A stretch of DNA of 64,000 bases from Mycobacterium scrofulaceum (GCF_002086735.1 NZ_MVIJ01000010.1:1-64000); one strand, 5' to 3'; counted from the stretch's first letter, positions 26,154-36,496 are shown. Notes: generated by a model from the letters alone, not told the origin. Made by a program: numbers and translations.

Positions 26154-27311
26154 ATGGTTCTTGACTTTGCAGCAATTCCCCCGGAGATCACCTCCTCGCT
26201 CATGTACGCCGGCGCCGGCGCCGCGCCGTTGATGGCCGCCGCGACGGCGTACGCCAACCTCGCCGCCGAGGTGAGCGCTACGGCGACCCAGTGGGAGTCG
26301 ATCGTGTCGCTGCTGACCACCGAGAACTGGACCGGGGGCGGGTCGGCTGCGGCCGCCGCCGCGGCTCAGCCGATCATCGCCTACCTGACCGAGACGGCGA
26401 CGACGCTCGAGCAGGCGGGCGCGCAGGCCACCGCCTCGGCCGCCGCGTACGAAGCGGCGTTCGCGGCGACGGTGCCCCCGCCGGTGATCGCGGCGAACCG
26501 GACGTTGTTGGCGACGCTCGTCGCGACCAACTTCCTGGGCGTCAATTCGGCCGCGATCGCCGCGGCAGAAGCCGACTACGCCGCGATGTGGGCCCAGGAC
26601 GCCGCCATGATGGCCGCGTACCAGGCCGCGTCGGCGGTGGCCGGGGTGCTCACACCCGTGACGCCGCTGGCCTCGACCACCAACCCGGGATTGGCCGCGA
26701 CCGCCGACAGCGCCGCGCTGGCCGCCGACTCGTCGGGCGGCACGGTCCAGGCGTTGGCGGCCCCGGTCTCCAACGCGGCTCTGGCCGCCCCCACCCTGCC
26801 CTTCCAGACCACGGGGATTTTGGGCTCGATCGACAACTTCCTCGGCACGCCCGCGGTGCTCAACGGCATCAACGGCGGCGTGAACACCGCGGCCTGGTTC
26901 GTGATGAACACCATCCCGACCGCGGTCTCGCTGGGCCACACGCTCGGCACGGTGCCGGCGATCCCGTTCGCCCTCACCGACTCCGTCACGCCGCTCGCCG
27001 GTGGGATGGTGCAGGGCACCATGGTGGGTTCGGTGTCGGGCGCGGGTGCGTCGGCCGCCCTGGGCGAGGCCTCCGCCGTCGGCGGGCTGTCGGTGCCGGC
27101 CGGCTGGAATGCGGCCGCCCCGGCGTCGCTGGCCTCCTCCACCGCTCCCCTCGAGGGCTCGGGGTGGACGGCCGCGGCCGAGGCCGAGCCTGTCGCGGCG
27201 ATGCCCGGCATGCCCGGCATGGCGGCGGCGGCCAAGGGCGCCGGTGCCTACGGTTCCGGGCCGCGGTACGGCTTCAAGCCGATCGTCATGCCCAAGCAGG
27301 TCGTTGTCTGA
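26154..27311 (+). CDS. PPE family protein (PPE15-like, SVP-type tail)
   Basis: A 385-aa protein. The PPE domain (about 1-175) starts MVLDFAAIPPEITSSLMYAG and includes the WTG turn (ENWTGGGS) and [23 protein letters not shown]. The C-terminal region has LSVPAGWNAAAP, an SVP-type motif, and ends GPRYGFKPIVMPK, shared with the preceding PE protein. It should form a helical heterodimer with that PE protein and be exported by a type VII (ESX-5) system. The spacer from PE8 is 55 nt, with AGAAGGAGCGGG upstream of the ATG. Confidence 0.9.
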   Translation: MVLDFAAIPPEITSSLMYAGAGAAPLMAAATAYANLAAEVSATATQWESIVSLLTTENWTGGGSAAAAAAAQPIIAYLTETATTLEQAGAQATASAAAYEAAFAATVPPPVIAANRTLLATLVATNFLGVNSAAIAAAEADYAAMWAQDAAMMAAYQAASAVAGVLTPVTPLASTTNPGLAATADSAALAADSSGGTVQALAAPVSNAALAAPTLPFQTTGILGSIDNFLGTPAVLNGINGGVNTAAWFVMNTIPTAVSLGHTLGTVPAIPFALTDSVTPLAGGMVQGTMVGSVSGAGASAALGEASAVGGLSVPAGWNAAAPASLASSTAPLEGSGWTAAAEAEPVAAMPGMPGMAAAAKGAGAYGSGPRYGFKPIVMPKQVVV

Positions 27312-27472
27312 TGTCGCGATTACCGCTACGGGAAATTAGGGGGTACATGTCACCCGTTTGAGGCGATCAGTTAACCGGCAGGCCGTAATCTGTCCATAAC
27401 GCGGCCACCACCGCATCAATTACAACTGTTAAGACTTCGACACTGAAGGCTTGAGGGATAAGGAGAAAGCAC

Positions 27473-27769
27473 ATGGCAACACGTTTCATGACCGACCCGC
27501 ACGAAATGCGGGCGATGGCGGGCCGCTTCGAGGTGCACGCCCAGACCGTCGAGGACGAGGCCCGCAAGATGTGGGCGTCGTCGATGAACATCGCCGGCTC
27601 GGGCTGGAGCGGCCAGGCGCAGGCCACGTCGTACGACACCATGGGTCAGGTCAACCAGGCCTTCCGCAACATCGTCAACATGCTCCACGGAGTGCGCGAC
27701 GGGCTGATCCGCGACGCCAACAACTACGAGCAGCAAGAGCAGGCCTCGCAGCAGATCCTCGGCAGCTAG
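27473..27769 (+). CDS. WXG100 family ESX protein, CFP-10-like (EsxJ/K/M/W type)
   Basis: A 98-aa protein ending in QQILGS, the family called QILSS in mycobacteria. The WXG turn is SGWSGQA (W near residue 43), and the C-terminal secretion signal YxxxD/E is YEQQE (about 83-87). It forms a helical-hairpin heterodimer with the EsxN-type protein encoded next, exported through ESX-5. By synteny it corresponds to EsxJ, but the family has several near-identical members so I leave the symbol blank. AAGGAGAAAG precedes the ATG. Confidence 0.92.
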   Translation: MATRFMTDPHEMRAMAGRFEVHAQTVEDEARKMWASSMNIAGSGWSGQAQATSYDTMGQVNQAFRNIVNMLHGVRDGLIRDANNYEQQEQASQQILGS

Positions 27770-27819
27770 CGCTAAAAACCGCGGCTGCGTACCATTCCAG
27801 ACATTAGGAGAACACCGTT

Positions 27820-28104
27820 ATGACAATCAATTACCAGTTCGGCGACGTCGACGCCCACGGTGCCTTGATCCGGGCCCAGGCCGCGTCTCTGGAGGCTGAG
27901 CACCAGGCCATCGTTCGCGATGTGCTGGCCGCGGGTGACTTCTGGGGCGGTGCCGGTTCGGTGGCCTGCCAGGAGTTCATCACCCAGTTGGGTCGCAACT
28001 TCCAGGTGATCTACGAGCAGGCCAACGCCCACGGGCAGAAGGTGCAGAGCGCCGGCAGCAACATGGCCAGCACCGACAGCGCCGTCGGGTCCAGCTGGGC
28101 CTGA
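27820..28104 (+). CDS. WXG100 family ESX protein, ESAT-6-like (EsxI/L/N/O type)
   Basis: A 94-aa protein beginning MTINYQFGDVDAHGALIRAQ, with the WXG motif in GDFWGGAGS. It is the ESAT-6-like partner of the preceding CFP-10-like protein, separated by 50 nt with AGGAGAACACC before the ATG. Length and sequence are typical of the Mtb9.9 (EsxN) subfamily. A strong intrinsic terminator follows 19 nt after its stop, ending the PE/PPE/Esx transcript. Confidence 0.93.
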   Translation: MTINYQFGDVDAHGALIRAQAASLEAEHQAIVRDVLAAGDFWGGAGSVACQEFITQLGRNFQVIYEQANAHGQKVQSAGSNMASTDSAVGSSWA

Positions 28105-28123
28105 CACCCCATCTCCACTCGAG

Positions 28124-28155
28124 GGGCCCGCACACCACGGTGTGCGGGCCCTTTT
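28124..28155 (+). terminator. Intrinsic terminator after the esx pair
   Basis: GGGCCCGCACACC (28124-28136) and its exact complement (28139-28151) form a 12-bp usable stem with a 4-nt loop, followed by TTTT. This is a classical rho-independent terminator, rare in form for mycobacteria. It also separates the esx cassette from the convergent PPE gene. Confidence 0.88.
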
Positions 28156-28176
28156 GGGTTCGGAGCGGCCGCGGGT

Positions 28177-29535
28177 TTAGCCGGCCACCGGCGAACGCGG
28201 AATGAGCGAGGGCCGGAACCCGACCCGGTGCACCGCGCCGTCGGACTCCCGCCCGACCATGCCGCCCAGCGGCAGCTTGGAAATCCCCGGTGCCGACGAC
28301 GGTGTGGGCGCCGCGGCCCACCCGCCCGGCACTGCGTGGGCGTCGAGGACGGCGGGCAGCGGCGTCACCGACGATGCCGCATTCGCCCAGCCCGGCGGCA
28401 CCGACAGCGTCCCCAGCGCGGAAGCTTGGCCGATGCCGGCCGACGCCCCGGTACCCAGGCCCCCCGCCGGCGCGAGATCGCCCAGTCCACCGATCGGCCC
28501 GAGGCCCCCGCCGACCGGAAGCCCGGCCGCACCCTCGGCCCCGATGATCGAGCCCGCACCTTCGAAGTCGATCGACAGACCGTAGAGGTCCATCCCGATT
28601 CCGCCACCATCGGCGCCCAGGCCCGCACCGTCGGCGCCCAGGCCGGCAAAGTCGGAGCCCACACCGAGCGCGTTGGTGACTCCCGTCTCCGCGCCGAGGC
28701 CACTGCCCAGCCCGGTGGTCAGTCCCGTGGCTGCTCCCACGCCGGTGCTCGCGCCCTTCGCCGCGCCTTTGGACGTACCGGTCAGGCTGGACAGCGCGCC
28801 GAGCGGGGAGGACGCCCCCGAGCTACCCAGCGACGCCCCGGTACCCATCGCGGCCTGCGACAGGCCCGTGCCGGAGGTCGATCCGGGCGTCGACAAGCTG
28901 TGCAGGGCTTGTGATACCGACATCGCGTGCCCCGACGCCGTCTGGGCGGTGCCGGCCACCCGGGTGGCGGTGGCGTGAGTCACTGCGCCGGCTTGCCCGG
29001 CGACGCCGGCCGGGTTGGTCGTTTGCGGCGGCGGGGCGAAGGCGCTGAACGCCGACGCGGAGGCCGAGCTGGCGGCGTAGGTGTACATCGCGGTGGCGTC
29101 CTGCGCCCACATCTCGCCGTACTGGGCCTCGGTGGCCATGATCGCCGGCGTGTTCTGTCCCAGGAAGTTGGTGGCGACCAGCGCCATGAGCTGAGCGCGG
29201 TTCGCCGCGATGAGCGGCGGCGGCACCGTCATCGCGTACGCGGCTTCGTAGGCCGCCGCGGCCGCGGTGGCCTGCATCGCCGACTGCTCGCACAACTCGG
29301 CGGTGGCCCGCAGCCAGACCACGTACGGCGCCGCCGCGGCGGCCATCGACATCGACGTCGGACCGGACCATTCCTCCGTCAGGGTGGTAATCACCGATTC
29401 GTACCCGCCGGCGGCCGAGTTGAGCTCGAGGGCCAGCGACTCCCAGGCCGCCGAGGCGGCCAACAGCGTCGCGGGCCCGGGCCCCATATACATGCGACCC
29501 GAGTTGACCTCCGGAGGCAGCGCGCCAAAGTCCAT
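28177..29535 (-). CDS. PPE family protein with Gly-rich C-terminal region
   Basis: A 452-aa protein. The PPE domain starts [20 protein letters not shown] and includes EEWSGPTS and [25 protein letters not shown]. The central region is rich in Gly, Ala and Ser with short near-repeats such as [17 protein letters not shown]. An SVP-type motif, [13 protein letters not shown], occurs near the C-terminus, which ends [26 protein letters not shown] precedes ATG 29535; the longer upstream reading is not supported. It opposes the PE8-PPE15-Esx operon and has no adjacent PE gene, so its partner is unclear. Confidence 0.88.
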   Translation of the reverse strand: MDFGALPPEVNSGRMYMGPGPATLLAASAAWESLALELNSAAGGYESVITTLTEEWSGPTSMSMAAAAAPYVVWLRATAELCEQSAMQATAAAAAYEAAYAMTVPPPLIAANRAQLMALVATNFLGQNTPAIMATEAQYGEMWAQDATAMYTYAASSASASAFSAFAPPPQTTNPAGVAGQAGAVTHATATRVAGTAQTASGHAMSVSQALHSLSTPGSTSGTGLSQAAMGTGASLGSSGASSPLGALSSLTGTSKGAAKGASTGVGAATGLTTGLGSGLGAETGVTNALGVGSDFAGLGADGAGLGADGGGIGMDLYGLSIDFEGAGSIIGAEGAAGLPVGGGLGPIGGLGDLAPAGGLGTGASAGIGQASALGTLSVPPGWANAASSVTPLPAVLDAHAVPGGWAAAPTPSSAPGISKLPLGGMVGRESDGAVHRVGFRPSLIPRSPVAG

Positions 29536-30014
29536 AACTTTCCTTCTGCTAGTTGAGCCTGTCAAGCCCGGCCCGAGGCGCCGACAGCGGTGGTGGAGGT
29601 CGCTGCGGCGGATGGTGATGGCGCGCACTCTTCGGCGAAAACCATTTCAAACGACCAACTTTGGTAACGTCACGTAGCGTTGATTGATGGAAGTCGGGAC
29701 GCCGTCGTCCCACCTTCATCGAGCGTAGGCACCGGGCCCTGAGAGCCCTCCGTGACAGTTAACGGTCCTGCAAACCAGCAGATCCGTTCTGCTGCTGTTA
29801 AATCCGGGAAAACTGCCTGGCATTGCGCCCCAGGCCACATCAAAGGACCGTGCGTCGCAGCGCTTTTGGCAAATCTGCTTGTCTAGATCTGTCGACGCGA
29901 CACATATAAAACTCATATTTGAATGCCCTTTGACGCGGTTCGCCTCCCCCGCCACATTTGAGATCTCTATGAACTTCGTGACAGTCAGGTGTGTCGCTTG
30001 CCAGAATGTAGGAA
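29536..30014. promoter_or_regulatory. Divergent promoter region between the PPE gene and trcR
   Basis: This 479-nt stretch has no credible gene. It is unusually AT-rich for the window between about 29903 and 29928 (ATATAAAACTCATATTTGAA). In M. tuberculosis TrcR autoregulates by binding an AT-rich sequence upstream of trcR, so this segment is the likely operator. The PPE promoter must lie towards 29540-29680. Confidence 0.55.
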
Positions 30015-30788
30015 ATGACCGCAATGTCGGGTTACGCGGGCGGCCAGCGCCCCCGCCAGGCCATCCTCGGGCAGCTGCCCAGGATCTACCGCGCCGATGG
30101 ATCACCGATCAGGGTGCTGTTGGTCGATGACGAGCCGGCGCTGACCAACCTGGTGAAGATGGCGCTGCACTACGAGGGCTGGGTCGTCGACATCGCCCAC
30201 AACGGGCGCGAGGCCATGGCCAAGTTCGACAAGGTCAGCCCGGACGTCCTCGTGCTCGACATCATGCTTCCCGACGTGGACGGGTTGCGAATCCTGGAGC
30301 GCGTGCGCCAATCCGATGCCTATACGCCGACCCTGTTTCTGACCGCACGGGATTCGGTCATGGACCGGGTCACCGGCCTGACCGCCGGCGCCGACGATTA
30401 CATGACCAAGCCGTTCAGCCTCGAGGAGCTCGTCGCCCGGCTGCGTGGGTTGTTGCGCCGCTCGGGCCAACAGCCGCCGCCCGCCGACGAAACCCTCAAC
30501 GTCGGCGATCTGCGCTTGGACACCGCCAGCCGCGAGGTCACCCGCGACGGCACGCCGATATCGCTTTCCTCGACCGAGTTCGAGCTGTTGCGCTTCCTCA
30601 TGCGCAATCCCCGCCGCGCGCTGAGCCGCAGCGAAATCCTCGACCGGGTCTGGAACTACGACTTTGCCGGGCGCACCAGCATCGTGGACCTCTACATCTC
30701 CTATCTGAGGAAGAAGATCGACTCGGGGCGGGAACCGATGATTCACACCGTGCGCGGTGTGGGATACATGCTGCGGCCCGCGGAATGA
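30015..30788 (+). CDS. trcR: Response regulator TrcR (OmpR family)
   Basis: A 257-aa response regulator. A short basic N-extension of about 30 residues precedes the receiver domain with acidic pair DDE (38-40), phospho-acceptor Asp82 (LDIMLPD) and Lys132 (YMTKPF). A winged-helix DNA-binding domain (about 165-257) ends HTVRGVGYMLR. Length equals M. tuberculosis TrcR (257 aa). It is known there to activate its own operon and repress Rv1057, whose homologue is at 16.6 kb here. Its stop overlaps the trcS start by 4 nt (ATGA). Confidence 0.95.
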   Translation: MTAMSGYAGGQRPRQAILGQLPRIYRADGSPIRVLLVDDEPALTNLVKMALHYEGWVVDIAHNGREAMAKFDKVSPDVLVLDIMLPDVDGLRILERVRQSDAYTPTLFLTARDSVMDRVTGLTAGADDYMTKPFSLEELVARLRGLLRRSGQQPPPADETLNVGDLRLDTASREVTRDGTPISLSSTEFELLRFLMRNPRRALSRSEILDRVWNYDFAGRTSIVDLYISYLRKKIDSGREPMIHTVRGVGYMLRPAE

Positions 30789-32341
30789 CCCGGGACCGGG
30801 ACGCCCTGTCCGGGGATCTCCCGCGGTGGCTACCCCGTTCGCTGCGCCGCCAACTGTTGTTGGGCGTACTGGCCGTGGTCAGCGTGGTGTTGATGACCGT
30901 CGGGTTCGTCTCCGTGCTCAGCCTGCGCGGCTACGTCACCGCGATGAGCGACGCCGACGTCGCCGAGTCCTTGGAGGCGTTGGGCCATTCGTACATGAAA
31001 TACCGCACCGCTGAACCCAATCCGGCCGATGGCGCCAAGCCGCTGGGCCAGGCGATGCTGCAGTTCACCGATCAAACGCCGGGGAACCTCATCGTGGTTT
31101 TGCGCGACGGCGCCGTCATCGGGTCGGCGGTCTTCTCCGAAGCCGAAGCGCGACCGGCGCCCGCCGACGTGGTCCACACCATCGAAGCGCAGCCATGGAT
31201 CGACGGCAGGCCGCGAACGGAGAATCTGGGCAGCCTCGGGTTCTACCGGATCAAGAGCCACGTCGACGGATCCGATGTGCTGATCGCCGGGGTGTCGCTC
31301 AACCTCGCCGACCGAATCATTGCCCGCAAGCAGGTCACCACGACCCTGCTCATTGCGGCGGCCCTGGTGGTCACCGCCGGACTCACCGTGTGGGTGGTCG
31401 GCTATACCCTTCGGCCGTTGCGCCGGCTGGCCGGTGTTGCGGCGGAGGTCGCCGCGATGCCGCTCACCGACGACGACCACCGGATCAGCGTCCGGGTGCG
31501 GCCGCGGGACACCAACCAGCAGAACGAGGTCGGCATCGTCGGCCACACCCTGAACCGGTTGCTGGACAACGTCGATAGCGCCCTGGCGCAACGCGCCGAA
31601 TCCGACCTGCGGATGCGGCAGTTCATCACCGACGCCAGCCACGAGCTGCGGACCCCGTTGGCGGCGATTCAGGGCTACGCCGAACTCACCCGCCAGGACA
31701 GTTCCGAGTTGCCGCCGACGACCGAATACGCGCTGGCCCGCATCGAATCCGAGGCGCGACGCATGGCGCTGCTGGTCGACGAGCTGCTGCTGCTGTCCCG
31801 GCTGGGCGAAGGGCAGGATTTGCAGAGCGAAGACGTCGACCTGGCCGAGCTCGTCGTCAACGCCGTGAACGACGCGGCGGTCGCGGCGCCGACGCACCAT
31901 TGGGTGAAGGAACTGCCCGAGGAGCCGGTGTGGGTCCGCGGTGACCAGGACCGACTGCACCAACTGGTCAGCAATCTGCTCAACAACGCCTGGGTGCACA
32001 ACCCGCCCGGGGTCACCGTCACCACGGGACTCACCTGCCACCGCGACGGTCCCGACGCGCCCTGGGTGGAACTGACGGTCGCCGACGACGGCCCGGGCAT
32101 CGACCCAGCACTTCTCCCCCGCTTGTTCGAGCGGTTCGCCCGCGCGGACAACTCCCGCCTCAACGGCACGGGCACCGGGCTGGGCCTGGCGATCGTCAAT
32201 TCGATCGTCAAGGCCCACCACGGCTCCGTCACCGCCGAATCCACCGATGAGAGAACGGTTTTCCGCGTGCGGATGCCGATGATCGACGGGCCGGGCGCCG
32301 AGGCCGGACAACCCCGCGCGGCGGGCGTTAAGAAACCGTAA
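30785..32341 (+). CDS. trcS: Sensor histidine kinase TrcS
   Basis: A 518-aa membrane kinase. There are two transmembrane segments (about 20-45 and 180-205) bounding an extracytoplasmic sensor domain of about 135 residues. A HAMP linker, the HisKA motif DASHELRTPLAA (His286), and the ATPase N, G1 and G2 boxes (LVSNLLNNAW, DDGPGID, GTGTGLGLAI) follow. It phosphorylates TrcR, to which it is translationally coupled. It is followed after 164 nt by the kdp genes on the same strand, a different orientation from M. tuberculosis. The signal is unknown. Confidence 0.94.
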   Translation: MTRDRDALSGDLPRWLPRSLRRQLLLGVLAVVSVVLMTVGFVSVLSLRGYVTAMSDADVAESLEALGHSYMKYRTAEPNPADGAKPLGQAMLQFTDQTPGNLIVVLRDGAVIGSAVFSEAEARPAPADVVHTIEAQPWIDGRPRTENLGSLGFYRIKSHVDGSDVLIAGVSLNLADRIIARKQVTTTLLIAAALVVTAGLTVWVVGYTLRPLRRLAGVAAEVAAMPLTDDDHRISVRVRPRDTNQQNEVGIVGHTLNRLLDNVDSALAQRAESDLRMRQFITDASHELRTPLAAIQGYAELTRQDSSELPPTTEYALARIESEARRMALLVDELLLLSRLGEGQDLQSEDVDLAELVVNAVNDAAVAAPTHHWVKELPEEPVWVRGDQDRLHQLVSNLLNNAWVHNPPGVTVTTGLTCHRDGPDAPWVELTVADDGPGIDPALLPRLFERFARADNSRLNGTGTGLGLAIVNSIVKAHHGSVTAESTDERTVFRVRMPMIDGPGAEAGQPRAAGVKKP

Positions 32342-32505
32342 ATGCGCCACGCGGCCGCGTTAGGAAAGTGTCAACCAAAGGCCCTAGCACCGGCACGCCA
32401 GCTAATTTCAAGCTGACCTTGCCTCCGGGACAGCGCTGCCGCTGGCTCGACGGGGCCTTTTCGTATGCACGTGATCGGCGCGAACGGAGACAAGATGGGC
32501 TCGAG

Positions 32506-32589
32506 ATGGGCATAGTGGCGTTCGTCGTGCTCACGGTGGCGGTGTTCGCCGTCCTGGGCATGGTGCAGAAGTTGGTCGAGCGGTTGTGA
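32506..32589 (+). CDS. 27-residue single-pass membrane peptide overlapping kdpF
   Basis: ATG 32506 encodes [20 protein letters not shown] followed by QKLVERL: one transmembrane helix and a basic cytosolic end. Its TGA overlaps the kdpF GTG start as GTGA, so translation is coupled. It is too small for routine gene finders. It is not KdpF itself, which follows immediately and has the usual ALLFPERF ending. It may be an accessory small subunit of the Kdp ATPase; this is inference from position only. The ribosome site is weak (TCGAG); the upstream GGAGACAAGATGGGC is another possibility. Confidence 0.6.
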   Translation: MGIVAFVVLTVAVFAVLGMVQKLVERL

Positions 32590-32675
32590 GCTACGAAAAC
32601 ATCGTCGGTTTGGTGCTTTCCGTCCTGCTCGCGCTGTTTCTCGGCTGCGCCCTGCTGTTCCCGGAGCGGTTCTAG
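32586..32675 (+). CDS. kdpF: Potassium-transporting ATPase subunit KdpF
   Basis: GTG 32586 opens a 29-residue single-helix peptide, [20 protein letters not shown] followed by ALLFPERF, typical of KdpF. It stabilises the KdpFABC complex in the membrane. Its start overlaps the preceding 27-aa ORF by 4 nt, and the last base of its TAG is the first base of the kdpA GTG, so the three are tightly coupled. Confidence 0.88.
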   Translation: MSYENIVGLVLSVLLALFLGCALLFPERF

Positions 32676-34345
32676 TGAGCACAGCAACGGCGGGGGTGTT
32701 GTTTCTCGCGGTTCTCGTCGTCGCGCTCGTGGCGGTGCATGTGCCCCTGGGCGACTACATGTATCGGGTGTACGCGTCCGACACGGACACGTATGCCGAG
32801 CGCGCGATCTATCGGCTGATCGGTGTCGATTCCCGCTCCGAACAGACGTGGGGGGCCTACGCCCGCAGCGTCCTGGCGTTCTCGTCGGTCAGCATCCTCT
32901 TCCTGTTCTTCTTCCAACTCCTGCAGGGCAGGCTGCCGCTGCACCTGCACGACCCCGCCACGACGATGACGCCCGGGCTGGCGTGGAACACCGCGGTCAG
33001 CTTCGTCACCAACACCAACTGGCAGGCCTATTCCGGTGAATCCACACAGGGCCACCTCGTGCAGATGGCCGGGCTCGCGGTGCAGAACTTCGTCTCCGCC
33101 GCCGTCGGCATGGCGGTGGCGATCGCGCTGGTGCGCGGGTTCGCCCGCACGCGCACGGGCGAGCTGGGGAACTTCTGGGTCGACCTGGTGCGGGGCACGC
33201 TGCGGATCCTGCTGCCCATCGCGATCCTGGGCGCGCTGCTGCTGGTTGCGGGCGGGGCGATTCAAAACTTCCACCTGAACGACCAGCTCGTCACCGGCCT
33301 GAACGGGACGCAGCAGACGATCACCGGCGGCCCGGTGGCCAGCCAGGAAGCCATCAAGGAGCTGGGCACCAACGGCGGCGGGTTCTACAACGCGAACTCC
33401 GCGCACCCGTTCGAGAACCCGACCAGGTGGACCAACTGGCTGGAGATCTTCCTGTTGCTGGTAATCAGTTTCTCGCTGCCACGCACGTTCGGGCGCATGG
33501 TGGGCAGCAAGAAGCAGGGCTATGCGATCGCATCGGTGATGGCATCGCTGTACGCGGTCAGCGTGACGTTCATGTTGTGGTTCCAATTGCAGCACCACGG
33601 CACGGTGCCGACCGCGGTCGGCTCGGCGATGGAAGGCGTGGAACAGCGGTTCGGCGTCGCCAACTCCGCGGTGTTCGCCGACTCGACGACGCTCACCTCC
33701 ACCGGAGCCGTCGACTCCTTCCACGACTCCTACACCAGCCTCGGCGGGATGATGACCTTGTTCAACATGCAGCTCGGCGAGGTCGCGCCCGGCGGCACCG
33801 GGTCGGGCCTGTACGGCATGCTGATCCTGGCGGTGATCACCGTGTTCGTCGCCGGGCTGATGGTCGGCCGCACCCCGGAGTACCTGGGCAAGAAGATCAA
33901 TCCCCGCGAAATCAAGCTCGCCGCAAGCTATTTCCTGGTCACGCCGCTGATCGTGCTGACCGGGACGGCCATCGCGATGGCGCTGCCGGGCGAACGCGCC
34001 GGCATGCTGAACACCGGTCCGCACGGCCTGTCGGAGGTCCTGTACGCGTTCACCTCCGCGGCCAACAACAACGGGTCGGCCTTCGCCGGAATCAGCGTCA
34101 ACACCAACTGGTACAACACCGCGCTCGGCCTGGCCATGGTCTTCGGCCGGTTCCTGCCGATCGTGCTCGTGCTCGCCCTGGCCGGCTCGCTGGCCAAGCA
34201 GGGCGTCACCCCGGATTCGGCGGGCACCCTGCCCACCCACCGTCCGCAGTTCGTGGGGATGGTCGCCGGGGTGACCTTGATCCTGGTCGCCCTCACCTTC
34301 CTGCCCATGCTGGCGCTCGGACCACTCGCCGAAGGAATCCACTGA
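32675..34345 (+). CDS. kdpA: Potassium-transporting ATPase subunit KdpA
   Basis: A 556-aa, roughly ten-helix membrane channel-like subunit that selects and passes K+. Selectivity-filter regions are recognisable: [30 protein letters not shown] and NNNGSAFAG. Starts at GTG 32675, sharing a base with the kdpF stop, and overlaps kdpB (TGATG). Length is normal (about 557-571 aa). High-affinity uptake at low external K+ is the family role. Confidence 0.96.
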   Translation: MSTATAGVLFLAVLVVALVAVHVPLGDYMYRVYASDTDTYAERAIYRLIGVDSRSEQTWGAYARSVLAFSSVSILFLFFFQLLQGRLPLHLHDPATTMTPGLAWNTAVSFVTNTNWQAYSGESTQGHLVQMAGLAVQNFVSAAVGMAVAIALVRGFARTRTGELGNFWVDLVRGTLRILLPIAILGALLLVAGGAIQNFHLNDQLVTGLNGTQQTITGGPVASQEAIKELGTNGGGFYNANSAHPFENPTRWTNWLEIFLLLVISFSLPRTFGRMVGSKKQGYAIASVMASLYAVSVTFMLWFQLQHHGTVPTAVGSAMEGVEQRFGVANSAVFADSTTLTSTGAVDSFHDSYTSLGGMMTLFNMQLGEVAPGGTGSGLYGMLILAVITVFVAGLMVGRTPEYLGKKINPREIKLAASYFLVTPLIVLTGTAIAMALPGERAGMLNTGPHGLSEVLYAFTSAANNNGSAFAGISVNTNWYNTALGLAMVFGRFLPIVLVLALAGSLAKQGVTPDSAGTLPTHRPQFVGMVAGVTLILVALTFLPMLALGPLAEGIH

Positions 34346-36495
34346 TGACCGCGCCCACCGTCGACCCGGCCGAGCAGTCGCAGCCCGTCACCCACGCGAA
34401 CAGCAAGCGGGTGCAAGGCGGTTTGCTTGACCCGAAGATGCTGTGGAAGGCGACGCCGGACGCGCTCCGCAAGCTCGACCCGCGCACGCTGTGGCGCAAT
34501 CCGGTGATGTTCATCGTCGAAATCGGTGCCACCTGGAGCACCGCGCTGGCGGTCATCAACCCGACCTGGTTCGCCTGGTTGATCGTCACCTGGCTATGGC
34601 TCACGGTGCTTTTCGCCAACCTCGCCGAGGCGGTGGCGGAAGGCCGCGGCAAGGCTCAGGCCGAAACCCTGCGCCGCGCCAAGACCCAGACGCTGGCCCG
34701 GCGGCTCAAGGACTGGGTGCCGGGCGCGCCCGCCGTCGAGGAGGAGGTCGCGGCGCCGCTCCTGCAGCAGGGTGACGTCGTGGTGGTGGAGGCCGGTCAG
34801 GTGATACCCGGGGACGGCGACGTCGTCGAAGGCATTGCGTCGGTGGACGAGTCGGCCATCACCGGCGAATCCGCGCCGGTGATTCGCGAGTCCGGAGGTG
34901 ACCGTTCGGCGGTCACCGGCGGCACCACCGTGCTGAGCGACCGGATCGTCGTGCGGATCACGCAGAAGCCCGGCGAGAGCTTCATCGACCGGATGATCGC
35001 GCTCGTCGAGGGCGCCAACCGGCAGAAGACCCCCAACGAGATCGCGCTCAACATCCTGCTGGCCGCCTTGACGATCATCTTCGTCTTCGCCGTCGCCACC
35101 CTGCAGCCGCTGGCGATCTACTCCAAGATGAACAATCCCGGTGTGCCGGACACCCAGGCGCTCGACACAAACGGGGTCACCGGCATCGTGATGGTGTCAC
35201 TGCTGGTCTGCCTGATCCCGACGACCATCGGCGCGCTGCTGTCCGCGATCGGCATCGCCGGCATGGACCGGCTGGTGCAACGCAACGTGCTCGCCATGTC
35301 GGGGCGCGCGGTCGAGGCCGCCGGCGACGTCAACACGCTGCTGCTCGACAAGACGGGGACCATCACCCTGGGCAACCGGCAGGCCGCGGCCTTCGTCCCA
35401 CTCGACGGCGTCACCAACGAGCAACTTGCCGACGCCGCGCAGTTGTCCAGCCTCGCCGACGAAACACCGGAGGGACGCTCCATCGTCGTCTACGCCAAAC
35501 AACACTTCGGGCTGCGCGCACGCACCCCGGGCGAACTCACCCACGCCCATTGGGTTGAGTTCTCCGCCGCGACGCGGATGTCGGGAGTCGACCTCGACGG
35601 GCACCAGCTGCGCAAGGGGGCCGCCAGCTCCGTCGCGGAATGGGTGCGCGGCCAAGGCGGTAAGGTTCCGCAACAGCTCGGCGAGCTCGTCGACGGCGTC
35701 TCCGCCGGCGGCGGCACCCCGCTTGTCGTCGGGGAAACCCGCGACGGCGAAGCGGCGGTGTTGGGAGTCATCCACCTCAAGGACGTCGTCAAGCAGGGCA
35801 TGCGTGATCGGTTCGACGAGATGCGCAGGATGGGCATCCGGACGGTGATGATCACCGGCGACAACCCGTTGACCGCCAAGGCGATTGCCGATGAGGCCGG
35901 CGTCGACGACTTCCTCGCCGAGGCCACACCCGAGGACAAACTGGAGCTGATCAAGCGGGAGCAAGAGGGCGGCAAGCTGGTCGCGATGACGGGCGACGGC
36001 ACCAACGACGCCCCCGCCCTGGCTCAGGCCGACGTGGGCGTGGCGATGAACACCGGCACGTCGGCCGCCAAAGAGGCGGGCAACATGGTGGACCTCGACT
36101 CCGACCCCACCAAGCTCATCGAGATCGTCGAGATCGGCAAGCAACTGCTGATCACCCGCGGCGCGTTGACCACCTTCTCGATCGCCAACGACATCGCGAA
36201 GTATTTCGCGATCATCCCGGCCATGTTCGTCGCGCTGTTCCCCGGGCTGGACATGATCAACATCATGCGGCTGCACAGCCCGGAGTCGGCGATCCTGTCG
36301 GCGGTGATCTTCAACGCGATCATCATCGTGGCGCTGATCCCGTTGTCGCTGCGCGGCGTGCGCTACACGCCGAGCAGCGCGTCAAAGCTGTTGAGCCGCA
36401 ACCTGTATATCTACGGCCTCGGCGGCATCATCGCCCCGTTCGTCGGCATCAAGCTGATCGACCTGATCGTCCAATTCGTCCCGGGGATGTCCTGA
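34345..36495 (+). CDS. kdpB: Potassium-transporting P-type ATPase subunit KdpB
   Basis: A 716-aa P-type ATPase catalytic subunit. The phosphorylated aspartate is D335 in DKTGTITLG, the actuator motif is TGES (173-176), whose serine corresponds to the inhibitory phosphoserine known in E. coli KdpB, and the hinge motif is [10 protein letters not shown]. Transmembrane segments lie near 50-95, 235-305 and the C-terminus. ATG 34345 overlaps the kdpA stop. Energises K+ import with KdpA and KdpC. Confidence 0.97.
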   Translation: MTAPTVDPAEQSQPVTHANSKRVQGGLLDPKMLWKATPDALRKLDPRTLWRNPVMFIVEIGATWSTALAVINPTWFAWLIVTWLWLTVLFANLAEAVAEGRGKAQAETLRRAKTQTLARRLKDWVPGAPAVEEEVAAPLLQQGDVVVVEAGQVIPGDGDVVEGIASVDESAITGESAPVIRESGGDRSAVTGGTTVLSDRIVVRITQKPGESFIDRMIALVEGANRQKTPNEIALNILLAALTIIFVFAVATLQPLAIYSKMNNPGVPDTQALDTNGVTGIVMVSLLVCLIPTTIGALLSAIGIAGMDRLVQRNVLAMSGRAVEAAGDVNTLLLDKTGTITLGNRQAAAFVPLDGVTNEQLADAAQLSSLADETPEGRSIVVYAKQHFGLRARTPGELTHAHWVEFSAATRMSGVDLDGHQLRKGAASSVAEWVRGQGGKVPQQLGELVDGVSAGGGTPLVVGETRDGEAAVLGVIHLKDVVKQGMRDRFDEMRRMGIRTVMITGDNPLTAKAIADEAGVDDFLAEATPEDKLELIKREQEGGKLVAMTGDGTNDAPALAQADVGVAMNTGTSAAKEAGNMVDLDSDPTKLIEIVEIGKQLLITRGALTTFSIANDIAKYFAIIPAMFVALFPGLDMINIMRLHSPESAILSAVIFNAIIIVALIPLSLRGVRYTPSSASKLLSRNLYIYGLGGIIAPFVGIKLIDLIVQFVPGMS

Positions 36496-36496
36496 C

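Noticed and set aside
29716..30105. A 129-codon minus-strand ORF between the PPE gene and trcR
   Set aside because: No ribosome site, no recognisable motif, and it overlaps the trcR start and the AT-rich regulatory segment.
32342..32505. A riboswitch (for example c-di-AMP) upstream of kdp
   Set aside because: No conserved riboswitch core was recognised; only a weak CAGCT/AGCTG hairpin is visible.
33427..36495. A 1022-codon frame making kdpB appear much longer
   Set aside because: The first 306 codons lie inside kdpA in another frame; kdpB starts at the ATG overlapping the kdpA stop.
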